DNA from: Myxococcales bacterium
GTDB taxonomy: Bacteria; Myxococcota_A; Bradymonadia; UBA7976; UBA1532
Length of the DNA: 64,000 nt
Assembly (NCBI GenBank): GCA_020633555.1
Contig: JACKDL010000004.1
Span: forward strand, 1-64,000
Reading direction: 5' to 3'
The notes beneath the pieces were generated by a model. The model ran no database searches. It was given only the letters and a program-made list of their open reading frames with translations, and was not told the origin of the DNA. Positions within the stretch are counted from its first letter, which is position 1; each line of letters begins with the position of its first letter. A program made the translations under genes and the position numbers. Below are positions 8,956-16,807 of the stretch, piece by piece.

Positions 8956-9191
8956 TCGCCGAGCGCACCCGCGGCGATGGCGTCTTCCATGTCTTCCAGG
9001 GTCACTCCCTGGATGTCGGGCTTGATGAGGCCGACCAGGCTCAGGAGCGAACGCCGGACCGGGCGGAACTGGATGACGCCGTCGCTGGTGACTTCGACAT
9101 CGAACCGATCACCCGCGGTCAGGTTCAACTGATCGCGGACGGCCTTCGGCAGCGTCACCTGGCCCTTGCTGGTGAGCGTGGTAGACGCCAT
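8952..9191 (-). CDS. vapB: AbrB/MazE-type antitoxin
   Basis: This 79-residue protein has an N-terminal swapped-hairpin SpoVT/AbrB DNA-binding domain (TSKGQVTLPKAVR near residues 8-20, then GDRFDVEV). A short C-terminal tail with several acidic residues probably wraps the PIN toxin. It should neutralise the downstream VapC-like toxin and repress its own operon. The start is ATG 9191, with an AAGGAGGTG site just upstream. A palindrome overlaps that ribosome site and is a likely operator. Confidence 0.93.
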   Translation of the reverse strand: MASTTLTSKGQVTLPKAVRDQLNLTAGDRFDVEVTSDGVIQFRPVRRSLLSLVGLIKPDIQGVTLEDMEDAIAAGALGE

Positions 9192-9199
9192 GGGGCACC

Positions 9200-9218
9200 T
9201 CCTTACCAACGGTAAGGA
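9200..9218 (-). promoter_or_regulatory. Palindromic operator candidate of the toxin-antitoxin pair
   Basis: Eight-base arms (9200-9207 and 9211-9218, TCCTTACC / GGTAAGGA) flank an AAC spacer. One arm overlaps the ribosome site of the antitoxin gene. AbrB-type antitoxins bind such dyads, so binding here could block both transcription and ribosome access. This is inferred from position and symmetry only. Confidence 0.5.
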
Positions 9219-9239
9219 TTGCGGATCCCCCCGGGCGCG

Positions 9240-10136
9240 TCAAGGCCCCTTCGGGCGGTCGCGGAACCACACGACCTCGGCGCGGCGGTTCTGCCAGACG
9301 CCCTTGTCGGCGCCCTCGTCCTTGGGAGCGTCGCCCTTCACGAAGGGGCGGTCGAAGCCGAAGCCCACCACCCGGATCATGCTGCCCTTGATGCCCTGCT
9401 CGATGAGGCGGGCGCGCACGGCCTCGGCGCGGCGGCGGCTGAGCTCCAGGTTGTAGTTGCTGCCGCCCACCTTGTCGGCGTGGCCCTCCACCCGGATCTC
9501 GCTGAGGGCAGCCTCGGCCTTCAGGGCCGCGGCCCAGGCGTCCACCTGCTTCGTGGTCTTGTCGGTGAGGGCGGCGTCGTTGAAGCCGAAGTACACCTTG
9601 CCCTCCAGGCGGGTGCCTGCGTCCACCACGGGGCCGTCCTGGGCCCCGGCGGCGAAGCCCAGGCGGTAGGTGAGGGCGTCCTCGAAGGTCTCGGCGTTGG
9701 TGCCCTCGCCCTGGTTGCGCAGGCCGCGCACGCGCACGAGCAGCGCGAGCTGGCCGAAGCGCTCGGCCTTGGGCAGCCGGATGCTGAAGTTCAGCGACTC
9801 CACGTGGGTGAAGCGGTCGTAGTCGCGCAGGTCCTGGTAGATGGGGCGCCCGCTGGTGTCGTCGCGCATGAGCACCACCTCGGTGCGGGCGCGCAGCACG
9901 TTCTGGCGGGGCACGCGCACGGCGAGCTCGATGCTCTCGTCGGCGGCGTAGCGCTGCTTCAGGCCGGTGACGCTCAGGCCGCTGTCGGTGAGCACGATGG
10001 CCTTGTCGCCGCTGGCGGCCGAGGCGGGCGTGGAGGCCGGCGCGCTGGTGGGCGCAGAGGCCGGGGCCGCGGGGGCCTGGGCCCAGGCGGCGGGCGCCCC
10101 CAGCGCGACGGCGAGGGTGATCACGATGGTCTTCAC
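9240..10136 (-). CDS. OmpA-family outer-membrane/peptidoglycan-binding protein
   Basis: This 298-residue protein has a type I signal ending AWA-Q near residue 20, an Ala/Pro/Ser linker and a beta-rich middle domain. The C-terminal OmpA domain begins near residue 180 (VYFGFNDAAL, EGHADKVGG, LSRRRAEAVR, NRRAEVV). This domain binds diaminopimelate in peptidoglycan from the periplasm. The GTG at 10136 overlaps the stop of the VWA gene by GTGA, so the two are coupled, and with the kinase gene upstream they form a three-gene operon. Confidence 0.9.
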   Translation of the reverse strand: MKTIVITLAVALGAPAAWAQAPAAPASAPTSAPASTPASAASGDKAIVLTDSGLSVTGLKQRYAADESIELAVRVPRQNVLRARTEVVLMRDDTSGRPIYQDLRDYDRFTHVESLNFSIRLPKAERFGQLALLVRVRGLRNQGEGTNAETFEDALTYRLGFAAGAQDGPVVDAGTRLEGKVYFGFNDAALTDKTTKQVDAWAAALKAEAALSEIRVEGHADKVGGSNYNLELSRRRAEAVRARLIEQGIKGSMIRVVGFGFDRPFVKGDAPKDEGADKGVWQNRRAEVVWFRDRPKGP

Positions 10137-12421
10137 GGCTGCACCCCCGTCCGCTCCAGCACCCACTGGCCCCGGGCGGGCGCGGGCAGGGTGACCACGG
10201 TCACCGCGTCGCTCTCCTGCACCACCTTGACCCCCTCGGCCGTCCCCATGGCCTGGCCGTTCTGGGTGAAGCGCCACTTCAGGTCGCGCAGGCCCGCGCG
10301 GTTGTACAGGACCACCCGGGCGGTGCCGGGCAGGTCCAGGTCGAAGCGCCAGGTGTCGGTCACCGGCGCGCCGGGCTTCGCGTCGGCCCGGTCGCCGTCG
10401 GCGGCCAGGTAGATGCCGCCGCCGGTCAGCGCGCCCAGCAGGCTCTGCAGCTCGTTCTGGAAGGTGGCGCTGGAGTCGGGCTGCAAGAACACCCCCGTGG
10501 GCACGCCGGGCCGCTCCGAGCGGCGGATGCGGTCGAGCAGGCTGGGATCGTAGGCCCCGCCCTGCTCGATCAAGCCCGCGTAGTAGCCGCCACATTCCCG
10601 GGCGGTGTCGCCGTCCCAGCCGCGGGCGCTGCGGCACTTCGCCGGGGCGAAGCGCATGTCCAGCAGGCCCACGTAGCGCTTGAGCACCTCGTCGCCGGCC
10701 CGCATGCGCTTCAGGTAGCCGGGGAGCCGGTCGCCCGACTCGCTCAGCCCCACGGCGTGCAGGGTGGCGCCCAGGGCGTTCAGGGCGCCGGCGGCCTTGC
10801 GCACCTCGGCCTCGGCGTCGCTCTGCACCACGCTCTCGCGGCCGTCGGTGAGCAGGATGACGTGGCGGGCGGCGTCGCGATCGCCCTCGGCCAGCCGCCG
10901 TGCAGCCTCGGTGAGGGCGTCGCGGATGCCGGTGTAGGGCTGGGGCTTTGCGGCGCTGCGGAACACCGCGCCGTAGGCCGCCAGCTCGCCCGCGTCCAGG
11001 CGGCGGGTCAGGTTCACCGAGGGGCCGCCGGGCAGGGGCACGGGCTCGACCTTGTCGCCAAAGAGCAGGGCCGTGAGCCGCGCGGGCCGCCCGGTGCTCT
11101 CGGCGTGGGCCGCCAGGGTGGCGGCCATGCGCACCAGCACGATCTCGCGCTTGCTGGGCGCGTCGGGCAGCCGCGGATCGGTGGCCGCCGTGGGGTCGTG
11201 GTAGGCCATGGACAGGCTGGCGTCGAGCAGCAACACCACGTCCAGGGGCTTCAGGTCGCGGCGGCGGGCCGACCAGTCGGTGGCGGACAGCGCCTTGTAG
11301 TCGCGCAGCACCTGCCGGACCACGGGGGCCAGGGCCTCTTCGGGGTTCGTCACGTCCAGGCGGTCGGCGAAGATGGGCGCGCGCCCCTCGACACACTCCA
11401 CGTGGGCGTTGGTGCGGTTGGCCACCGCCGAGCAGGCCACCTCGGCGGTGGGATCGGGCCCGTCCACCCGGGTGACCTGCACGAAGCGGCGCAGGTCGGG
11501 CGGGGTGGCGCGGTCCAGCTCGCGGCGCAGGGCCTCGAGGAGCTGCACCGTCTCGACGTTGGCGATGAGCTTGGGGAACAGGGCGACGCGCAGCCGCTGC
11601 ACCAGCAGCCGGAACCGCTTGCGCTCGTAGCCGGGGCCGGTGAGCAGGGTGGCGGTGACGCCGGTGCCGTCGCGGGCGGCGGCGGCGAGCTCCCGCAGGG
11701 TCTCGGCCGTGCCGTCGGTGTCGGGGGCGGCCAGCATGCGCTCCAGGCCGCCCACCCAGGCCACCGCGCCGGGCGTGGTCTGGCCGTTCGGGGTGCCCGT
11801 GATGGCAGCCAGGGCGCCCCGCCCCGCGATGGCCAGCGGATCGCGCACGTCGGGGGCCGGCAGGTTGGGGTCCAGCGCCGGCGCCCGCGGGGCCGCCAGA
11901 TCGAGCCAGGCGGTGTCGGGGGGTAGCTTCAGGGGCAACCGCTGGCTGCTGGGGCGGTCCGCCACCACCAGCACGCTGCCGTTGAAGAAGCCCATGCCCT
12001 GGCCGGGGCCGTCGCGCAGCCACTTGCCGATCTGGGCCACCTCGCCCCAGGCCAGGGGGCCGTCGGCCAGGGCCAGCTCCTGGCCCGCGGCTTTGGCGCC
12101 GGCCAGGTAGACCACCACCACGTCGCCCTGGCTGACGTACTGGAAGGGGGCGCCGCGCCGGAACAGGTCCTCGAAGCCCTTGCGGGTGGGGGCCTGGTCG
12201 ATGACGTGGATCTTGCGGGGGTTCAGACCCAGCCGCTTCTCGGCGTGGCGCGCCACGCGCCGGGCGGTCTCGGCGGCCACGGGGTCGTCGCTGGTGGCGA
12301 CGGCCACGAAGGACAGGCTGCGGTTGGGGACGGCCGCCCGGGCGGCGGCCCCCCACGCGAGCAGGCCCAGCATGAGCAGGCCCGCCAGCAGCACCGGGGA
12401 CGGGGTTCGGATCACGGTCAC
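10133..12421 (-). CDS. VWA-domain protein with N-terminal signal anchor
   Basis: This 762-residue exported or membrane-anchored protein has a hydrophobic segment at about residues 11-30. An N-terminal region follows that resembles a caspase/EcoRI-like alpha-beta fold only weakly. A VWA domain starts near residue 395 with DASLS as MIDAS (Asp400) and a later LLTDGRES. A Cys-containing C-terminal region and a final beta domain end the protein. The start is GTG 12421, overlapping the kinase stop by GTGA; a GTG at 12415 is also possible. The layout suggests an envelope scaffold controlled by the kinase, which is an inference from the operon. Confidence 0.85.
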   Translation of the reverse strand: MTVIRTPSPVLLAGLLMLGLLAWGAAARAAVPNRSLSFVAVATSDDPVAAETARRVARHAEKRLGLNPRKIHVIDQAPTRKGFEDLFRRGAPFQYVSQGDVVVVYLAGAKAAGQELALADGPLAWGEVAQIGKWLRDGPGQGMGFFNGSVLVVADRPSSQRLPLKLPPDTAWLDLAAPRAPALDPNLPAPDVRDPLAIAGRGALAAITGTPNGQTTPGAVAWVGGLERMLAAPDTDGTAETLRELAAAARDGTGVTATLLTGPGYERKRFRLLVQRLRVALFPKLIANVETVQLLEALRRELDRATPPDLRRFVQVTRVDGPDPTAEVACSAVANRTNAHVECVEGRAPIFADRLDVTNPEEALAPVVRQVLRDYKALSATDWSARRRDLKPLDVVLLLDASLSMAYHDPTAATDPRLPDAPSKREIVLVRMAATLAAHAESTGRPARLTALLFGDKVEPVPLPGGPSVNLTRRLDAGELAAYGAVFRSAAKPQPYTGIRDALTEAARRLAEGDRDAARHVILLTDGRESVVQSDAEAEVRKAAGALNALGATLHAVGLSESGDRLPGYLKRMRAGDEVLKRYVGLLDMRFAPAKCRSARGWDGDTARECGGYYAGLIEQGGAYDPSLLDRIRRSERPGVPTGVFLQPDSSATFQNELQSLLGALTGGGIYLAADGDRADAKPGAPVTDTWRFDLDLPGTARVVLYNRAGLRDLKWRFTQNGQAMGTAEGVKVVQESDAVTVVTLPAPARGQWVLERTGVQP

Positions 12422-14076
12422 TCGCACAGGCTCATCAACGTGTCGATGCCATCGATCGGCTCCTTGCAGCGGCCCCCGGCCACGCGCCGCTCCAGCTCGG
12501 CGATGCGGCGGCACAGGCCCGAGCCCCGCGAGAGGCTCTTGCCGGCGGCGGCCGCCCGCAGGGCCTGCCACTCGGCGCCACAGGTCTGGGGATCGAGCTT
12601 CACCGCGCGCACCTTGGGCCGCTTGGGCCGGGGCTTGGGCGGGGCCTTGCCCACCTTCGGGGGCTTGCCGCCAGCGTCGGGCGGGCCAGCGTCGGGCGGG
12701 CTGGCGTCGGGGCGGGCGGCGTCGGGCTCGCCGGCCAGCGGATCCAGCGCGCGGCCGCCCAGGCCCACGACTTCCGTGGGCAGGCGCCCCGGGCCGGGGC
12801 CGGCGTCGGGCGCGGTGATGGGTGTGGCGTCGGTGGGCGAGGGCTGCGCCACCACGGCGGCGGCGTCGGCGGCGGGCCCCGGCGCGGGCGATCCGGGCAA
12901 CAGGGCCCACACCACCCCGGCGCCCACCACCAGCACGGCGGCGGCCATCTTGGCCACCTTGCCCAGGGGCAGGGGCTCATCGGCCGGCTCGGCCAGCAGG
13001 GCCGCGTGCTCGTTGGTGGAGAGCGACGGGATCTCCATCGGCGTGGGCGCGGGGCCGGTCAGCGCGCCCGGCGAATCCACCCGATCGTCCTCGGTGAGGT
13101 CCACCGGGGGCACGGCGTCGGGCGGGGCCGTCAGCGCGTGCTCCAGCGCATCGGCCATGGCCTTCACCGACTCGAAGCGGTCGGCGGGATCCTTCGCCAT
13201 GGCCCGCTTGACGACCGCCTCGAGCGCCCGCGACACCCCCGCCGCCTTGGGCATGGGGGGGTAGGGGGCCACGCAGTGGGCGGTCATGATCTCGAACTCG
13301 GTGCCGCGGTCGTAGGGCAGCTTGCCGGTGAGCGCCTCGTACAGCACCACGCCCATGCTGTACTGGTCGGTGTGCGGGCCCACCCCGCGGGCGTAGGCCT
13401 GCTCGGGGGCCAGGTAGGCGGGGGTGCCCATGATGACGCCCGCCCGCGTCTCGTGGCTGTCGGGCACCGGCATGGCGTCCTCGTGGATCGCCTTCACGAT
13501 GCCGAAGTCGAGGATCTGGGCCCGCTCGCCGCCGAAGGGCCCCTCGCTGAGCATGATGTTCTCGGGCTTCAGATCGCGGTGGACGAGCCCCGCCTGGTGC
13601 GCGTGGGCCAGCCCCGACAGCACCTGCCGGGCGATGCGCACCACCCGGCCGGGCTCCATGCCGCGGCCCTTGCGCAGGTGGTCGCGCAGCTCGCCGCCCT
13701 CGACGTACTCCATGACCATGAACAGCTCGCCCTGGTCCTCGCCGAAGTCGTACAGGGCGACGATGGCGGGGTGCTTCAGGCGGGCGGCGGCGTGGGCCTC
13801 GCGCTGGAAGCGCTTGCGCAGGACCTCGTCGTCGGCGCGGTGCTGGGCGATGACCTTGATGGCCACCTCGCGGCCGATGGGGTGCTGCACGCCCTTGTAG
13901 ACCGTGCCCAGGCCGCCGCGGCCGATGACCTCGAGCACGTCGTACTTGTTGGCCAGGCGCCGGCCGATGAGGGGGTCCGACTCGCGCAGGGTCTGACGCA
14001 GGGGTACGCCCGTGCCGTCCAGCGTCGGCGCGCTGGCGAGCCCGTCGGTCGAGTCGTTGTCGCTCCAGCTTGCCAG
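12418..14076 (-). CDS. Eukaryote-type Ser/Thr protein kinase
   Basis: This 552-residue transmembrane kinase has a Gly loop GRGGLGTV at 52-59, Lys74 in VAIK, HRDLKPEN at 166-173 and DFG at 190-192, so it should be active. A membrane helix spans about 372-394. An outer Asp/Pro/Ala-rich linker and a roughly 60-residue domain with four Cys follow. It likely phosphorylates cytosolic targets in response to envelope signals. No ATG lies near the domain. I chose CTG 14076 because a GGAGGG site sits 7 bases upstream, below an extended -10 box at 14100-14108. GTG 14127 is the conventional alternative, but it lies upstream of that promoter. Confidence 0.9.
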   Translation of the reverse strand: MASWSDNDSTDGLASAPTLDGTGVPLRQTLRESDPLIGRRLANKYDVLEVIGRGGLGTVYKGVQHPIGREVAIKVIAQHRADDEVLRKRFQREAHAAARLKHPAIVALYDFGEDQGELFMVMEYVEGGELRDHLRKGRGMEPGRVVRIARQVLSGLAHAHQAGLVHRDLKPENIMLSEGPFGGERAQILDFGIVKAIHEDAMPVPDSHETRAGVIMGTPAYLAPEQAYARGVGPHTDQYSMGVVLYEALTGKLPYDRGTEFEIMTAHCVAPYPPMPKAAGVSRALEAVVKRAMAKDPADRFESVKAMADALEHALTAPPDAVPPVDLTEDDRVDSPGALTGPAPTPMEIPSLSTNEHAALLAEPADEPLPLGKVAKMAAAVLVVGAGVVWALLPGSPAPGPAADAAAVVAQPSPTDATPITAPDAGPGPGRLPTEVVGLGGRALDPLAGEPDAARPDASPPDAGPPDAGGKPPKVGKAPPKPRPKRPKVRAVKLDPQTCGAEWQALRAAAAGKSLSRGSGLCRRIAELERRVAGGRCKEPIDGIDTLMSLCE

Positions 14077-14099
14077 CGGTTCACCCTCCGGATGCGCGG

Positions 14100-14108
14100 A
14101 GCATAACA
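14100..14108 (-). promoter_or_regulatory. Extended -10 promoter box of the kinase operon
   Basis: Read on the minus strand the bases are TGTTATGCT, an extended -10 (TG-N-TATGCT). The predicted start of transcription is near 14093, just before the GGAGGG site at 14084-14089. No good -35 box is seen, which extended -10 promoters often do without. Confidence 0.4.
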
Positions 14109-14176
14109 GCCTCGACGCACAGACCACTATTTGAAGTATGGTAGGAGTCGGTGGACGGCATCCCGCGGGGTCGAGC

Positions 14177-16807
14177 ATGGCGGTGCGAGGGCGGGTCTTG
14201 GCGCTGGTGGCGCTGGGGCTGCTGGGCTGTGATGGGGGCGATGCGGTCACCGGCGAGGTGTTCGCCTGCACCGCCAACGAGGACTGCGCGCAGGGCTTCT
14301 GGTGCTCGGGGGGGCGCTGCAAGCCCGGTCAGTTCGAGTGTGCCGGCGACCTGGACTGCCCCGACGACCGCGTGTGTGTCCGGCAGGTGTGCAGCGAGAT
14401 CGGCGACGGGCGCTGCCGCCAGGACACGGACTGCCCCGGCGACAAGCTGTGCGTGGACGGCCAGTGCGCGCCCCAGGTGCCGCCGCCCTGCGGCGTGGAC
14501 GACGACTGCGGCGCGGGCCAGGCGTGCCGCGACGGGCAGTGCGTGGCGGTGTGGGCCGAGGTCTGCAACGGCCAGGACGATGACGGCGACGGCGTGGTGG
14601 ACGAGGGCGCCCCGGTGGGCGCGCTGGCGTGCCCGCCGGTGGGCCTGGGGGCCTGCGAGCGGCCGCGCACCGCGGCTTGCCTGGACGGCGCCGTGCGCTG
14701 CCCCGACACCGCGCCCGGCGAGCCGGCGGCCGAGACCTGCAACCGGGTGGACGACGACTGCGACGGGCGCACGGACGAGGGCGTGACCAACGCCTGTGGC
14801 GCTTGCGACGCCCCGGACGGCGAGCGCTGCGACGGCGAGGACAACGACTGCGACGGCTCGGTGGACGAAGGCTTCGGCCTGGGTGAGCCCTGCCGGCAGG
14901 GGCTGGGGGCCTGCCAGCGCCTGGGCGAGTACGTCTGCGCCGACGACGGGCGCAACCGCTGCAGCGTCGAGGCCGGGCCCGCGGGGGACGAGATCTGCAA
15001 CGGCGCGGACGACGACTGCGATGGCGCCACGGACGAGACGTTCCCCGAGCAGGGCGCCTGCCCCGTGGGCGAGGGCGCCTGCCAGGTGCAGGGGCAGAAG
15101 GTGTGTGTGAACGGGGCCTTGCGCTGCGACGGGCAGCCGGGCGCGCCCGTGGCCGAGACCTGCAACGGGGTGGACGACGACTGCGACGGCACCGTGGATG
15201 ACGTGCCGGGCCTGGGCAACCCCTGCGCCGTGGGCGACGGCCCCTGCCGCGCCGAGGGCGCGCTGGTGTGCGCCCAGGGCCCCCAGCCTGTCTGCGACGC
15301 CGTGCCGCCCGCGCCGGCGCCCGAGATTTGCAACAACCTGGACGACGACTGCGACGGCATCGTGGACAACGTGCCGGGGCAGGGCGGGGTCTGCGGGGTG
15401 GGGGAGGGCGCCTGCGCGGCCCAGGGGCGGCTGGTCTGTGGCGACGGGCCGGAGTTGGCCTGCGACGCGCAGCCGGGCATGCCCGCGCCCGAGGGCTGCA
15501 ACGGCCTGGATGACGACTGCGACGGCACGGTGGACGAGGAGGTCTGCGGCGGTGGCCCGGGCTGCGTGCAGGACGCCGACTGCCGCGAGGGCGTCTGCTA
15601 CCAGGGCGCCTGCGCGCTGGTGTGCCTGGGCGCCGGGGACATCTGCTGCGACGCCGACGGGGATCGATGTGTGATCGAGTCCGAGTGGTGCGGTGCCCCG
15701 GGCCCCGATCTGGATCCCTGCCCCCGCGCGCGCTACTGGCGGACCGACGTGGGCACCTGCCTGGGGGTGGACTGCCAGGCCCCGCAGATCCTGGCCAACG
15801 GCTCGCAGGACTGCCGCGCCGCCGGCTTCGACGTGTGCATCGAGGGGGCCTGCGTCAACGACGCGGGCTGCGGGCCGGCCGCCTGTGGGGGCCAGGCCGA
15901 GTTCTTCGCCTGCAGCCCGACGCCCGACCGCGCGCGCTGTGTGGCGGGCGACTGCCTGGGCTGGGCGTCGTTCCTGGATCAGGCCAACGGCCGCGGACCG
16001 GTGTACCAGGTGCCGCTGCAGCGCCCGAACCGCGCCGACCGCTTCGAGGTGCGCAACGACGGCCAGGGCGACGTGTGGTTCGACAACGCCAGCCGGCTGG
16101 CCTGGCGCCCGGACGCCGGACCCCAGCCGTTCACGGCGCTGAACCTGGTGGCGGCCCACCAGCGCTGCTTCGACTTCGGGCCAGGCTGGCGGCTGCCGGG
16201 GCTGCACGATCTGGTGACCCTGCTGGGGGCGCCCAACGTGATGGGCGGCGGGCCGCTGGCCAGCCGCACCACGCGCTTCGAGCAGGTCAAGGAGCTGAAC
16301 CTGCCCTTCGTGGACGAGGCCGTGGGCGAGAGCCACGTGGCGGGGCCGGGGGGGCGGCCGTTCACCTTCCTGTGCGTGCAGCACGAGATGGGCGTGGTGC
16401 AGCCGCCCATCCGCCTGGACCAGCAGGGGCGCGACCTGTGGGTGGGCTTCGAGTGGGTGGACCTGCCCGAGCTGCACGCCAGCATCGCCGACGCCGAGAC
16501 GGCCTGTCGGGCCCAGGGGGCCACCCTGGCGCGGGTGGAGGAGATCTTCGCGCGCATCGATCTGCGGCCGGTGGGCGGCAACTTCGTCGACAGCCTCACC
16601 GGGCAGCCGCTGGGGACTGACCTGTTCGCTTGGGTGGGCAACGGCGAGTCGGCCATCGTCACCCCGACCACGGGGCGGATCCGCCGGCAGGACGGTCAGG
16701 CGCGGGCCCGGTGCGTGCGCTCGCTGGCCATCACCCCCTGCAGCGCGGACGCCGACTGCGTGGGCCCGGGCGGGATCTGCCGGGCCGGCCGCTGCGAGGC
16801 CCCGTGA
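14177..16807 (+). CDS. MopE-type multi-repeat lipoprotein with Lcl/DUF1566 modules
   Basis: This 876-residue lipoprotein (LLGC, Cys18) starts with a Cys-rich knot of C-x-DxDC type. It continues with seven putative metal-binding motifs of the MopE type (CNG-x-DDDCDG-x-x-DE), about residues 130-470. Their Asp ladders suggest Ca2+ or similar ion binding, and paired Cys suggest disulfides. The C-terminal half carries two Lcl_C/DUF1566-like modules (GWRLPGLHDLVTLL, then ARVEEIFARID). The likely role is surface adhesion or ligand binding. It is the first of five tandem paralogues. I prefer ATG 14177, which gives the lipobox, over ATG 14138. Confidence 0.88.
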   Translation: MAVRGRVLALVALGLLGCDGGDAVTGEVFACTANEDCAQGFWCSGGRCKPGQFECAGDLDCPDDRVCVRQVCSEIGDGRCRQDTDCPGDKLCVDGQCAPQVPPPCGVDDDCGAGQACRDGQCVAVWAEVCNGQDDDGDGVVDEGAPVGALACPPVGLGACERPRTAACLDGAVRCPDTAPGEPAAETCNRVDDDCDGRTDEGVTNACGACDAPDGERCDGEDNDCDGSVDEGFGLGEPCRQGLGACQRLGEYVCADDGRNRCSVEAGPAGDEICNGADDDCDGATDETFPEQGACPVGEGACQVQGQKVCVNGALRCDGQPGAPVAETCNGVDDDCDGTVDDVPGLGNPCAVGDGPCRAEGALVCAQGPQPVCDAVPPAPAPEICNNLDDDCDGIVDNVPGQGGVCGVGEGACAAQGRLVCGDGPELACDAQPGMPAPEGCNGLDDDCDGTVDEEVCGGGPGCVQDADCREGVCYQGACALVCLGAGDICCDADGDRCVIESEWCGAPGPDLDPCPRARYWRTDVGTCLGVDCQAPQILANGSQDCRAAGFDVCIEGACVNDAGCGPAACGGQAEFFACSPTPDRARCVAGDCLGWASFLDQANGRGPVYQVPLQRPNRADRFEVRNDGQGDVWFDNASRLAWRPDAGPQPFTALNLVAAHQRCFDFGPGWRLPGLHDLVTLLGAPNVMGGGPLASRTTRFEQVKELNLPFVDEAVGESHVAGPGGRPFTFLCVQHEMGVVQPPIRLDQQGRDLWVGFEWVDLPELHASIADAETACRAQGATLARVEEIFARIDLRPVGGNFVDSLTGQPLGTDLFAWVGNGESAIVTPTTGRIRRQDGQARARCVRSLAITPCSADADCVGPGGICRAGRCEAP

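Noticed and set aside
14081..16477. A 798-residue minus-strand open frame antisense to the MopE lipoprotein
   Set aside because: Low-complexity Ala/Val/His composition, no motif, and exact shadow of a gene with clear repeats and lipobox.
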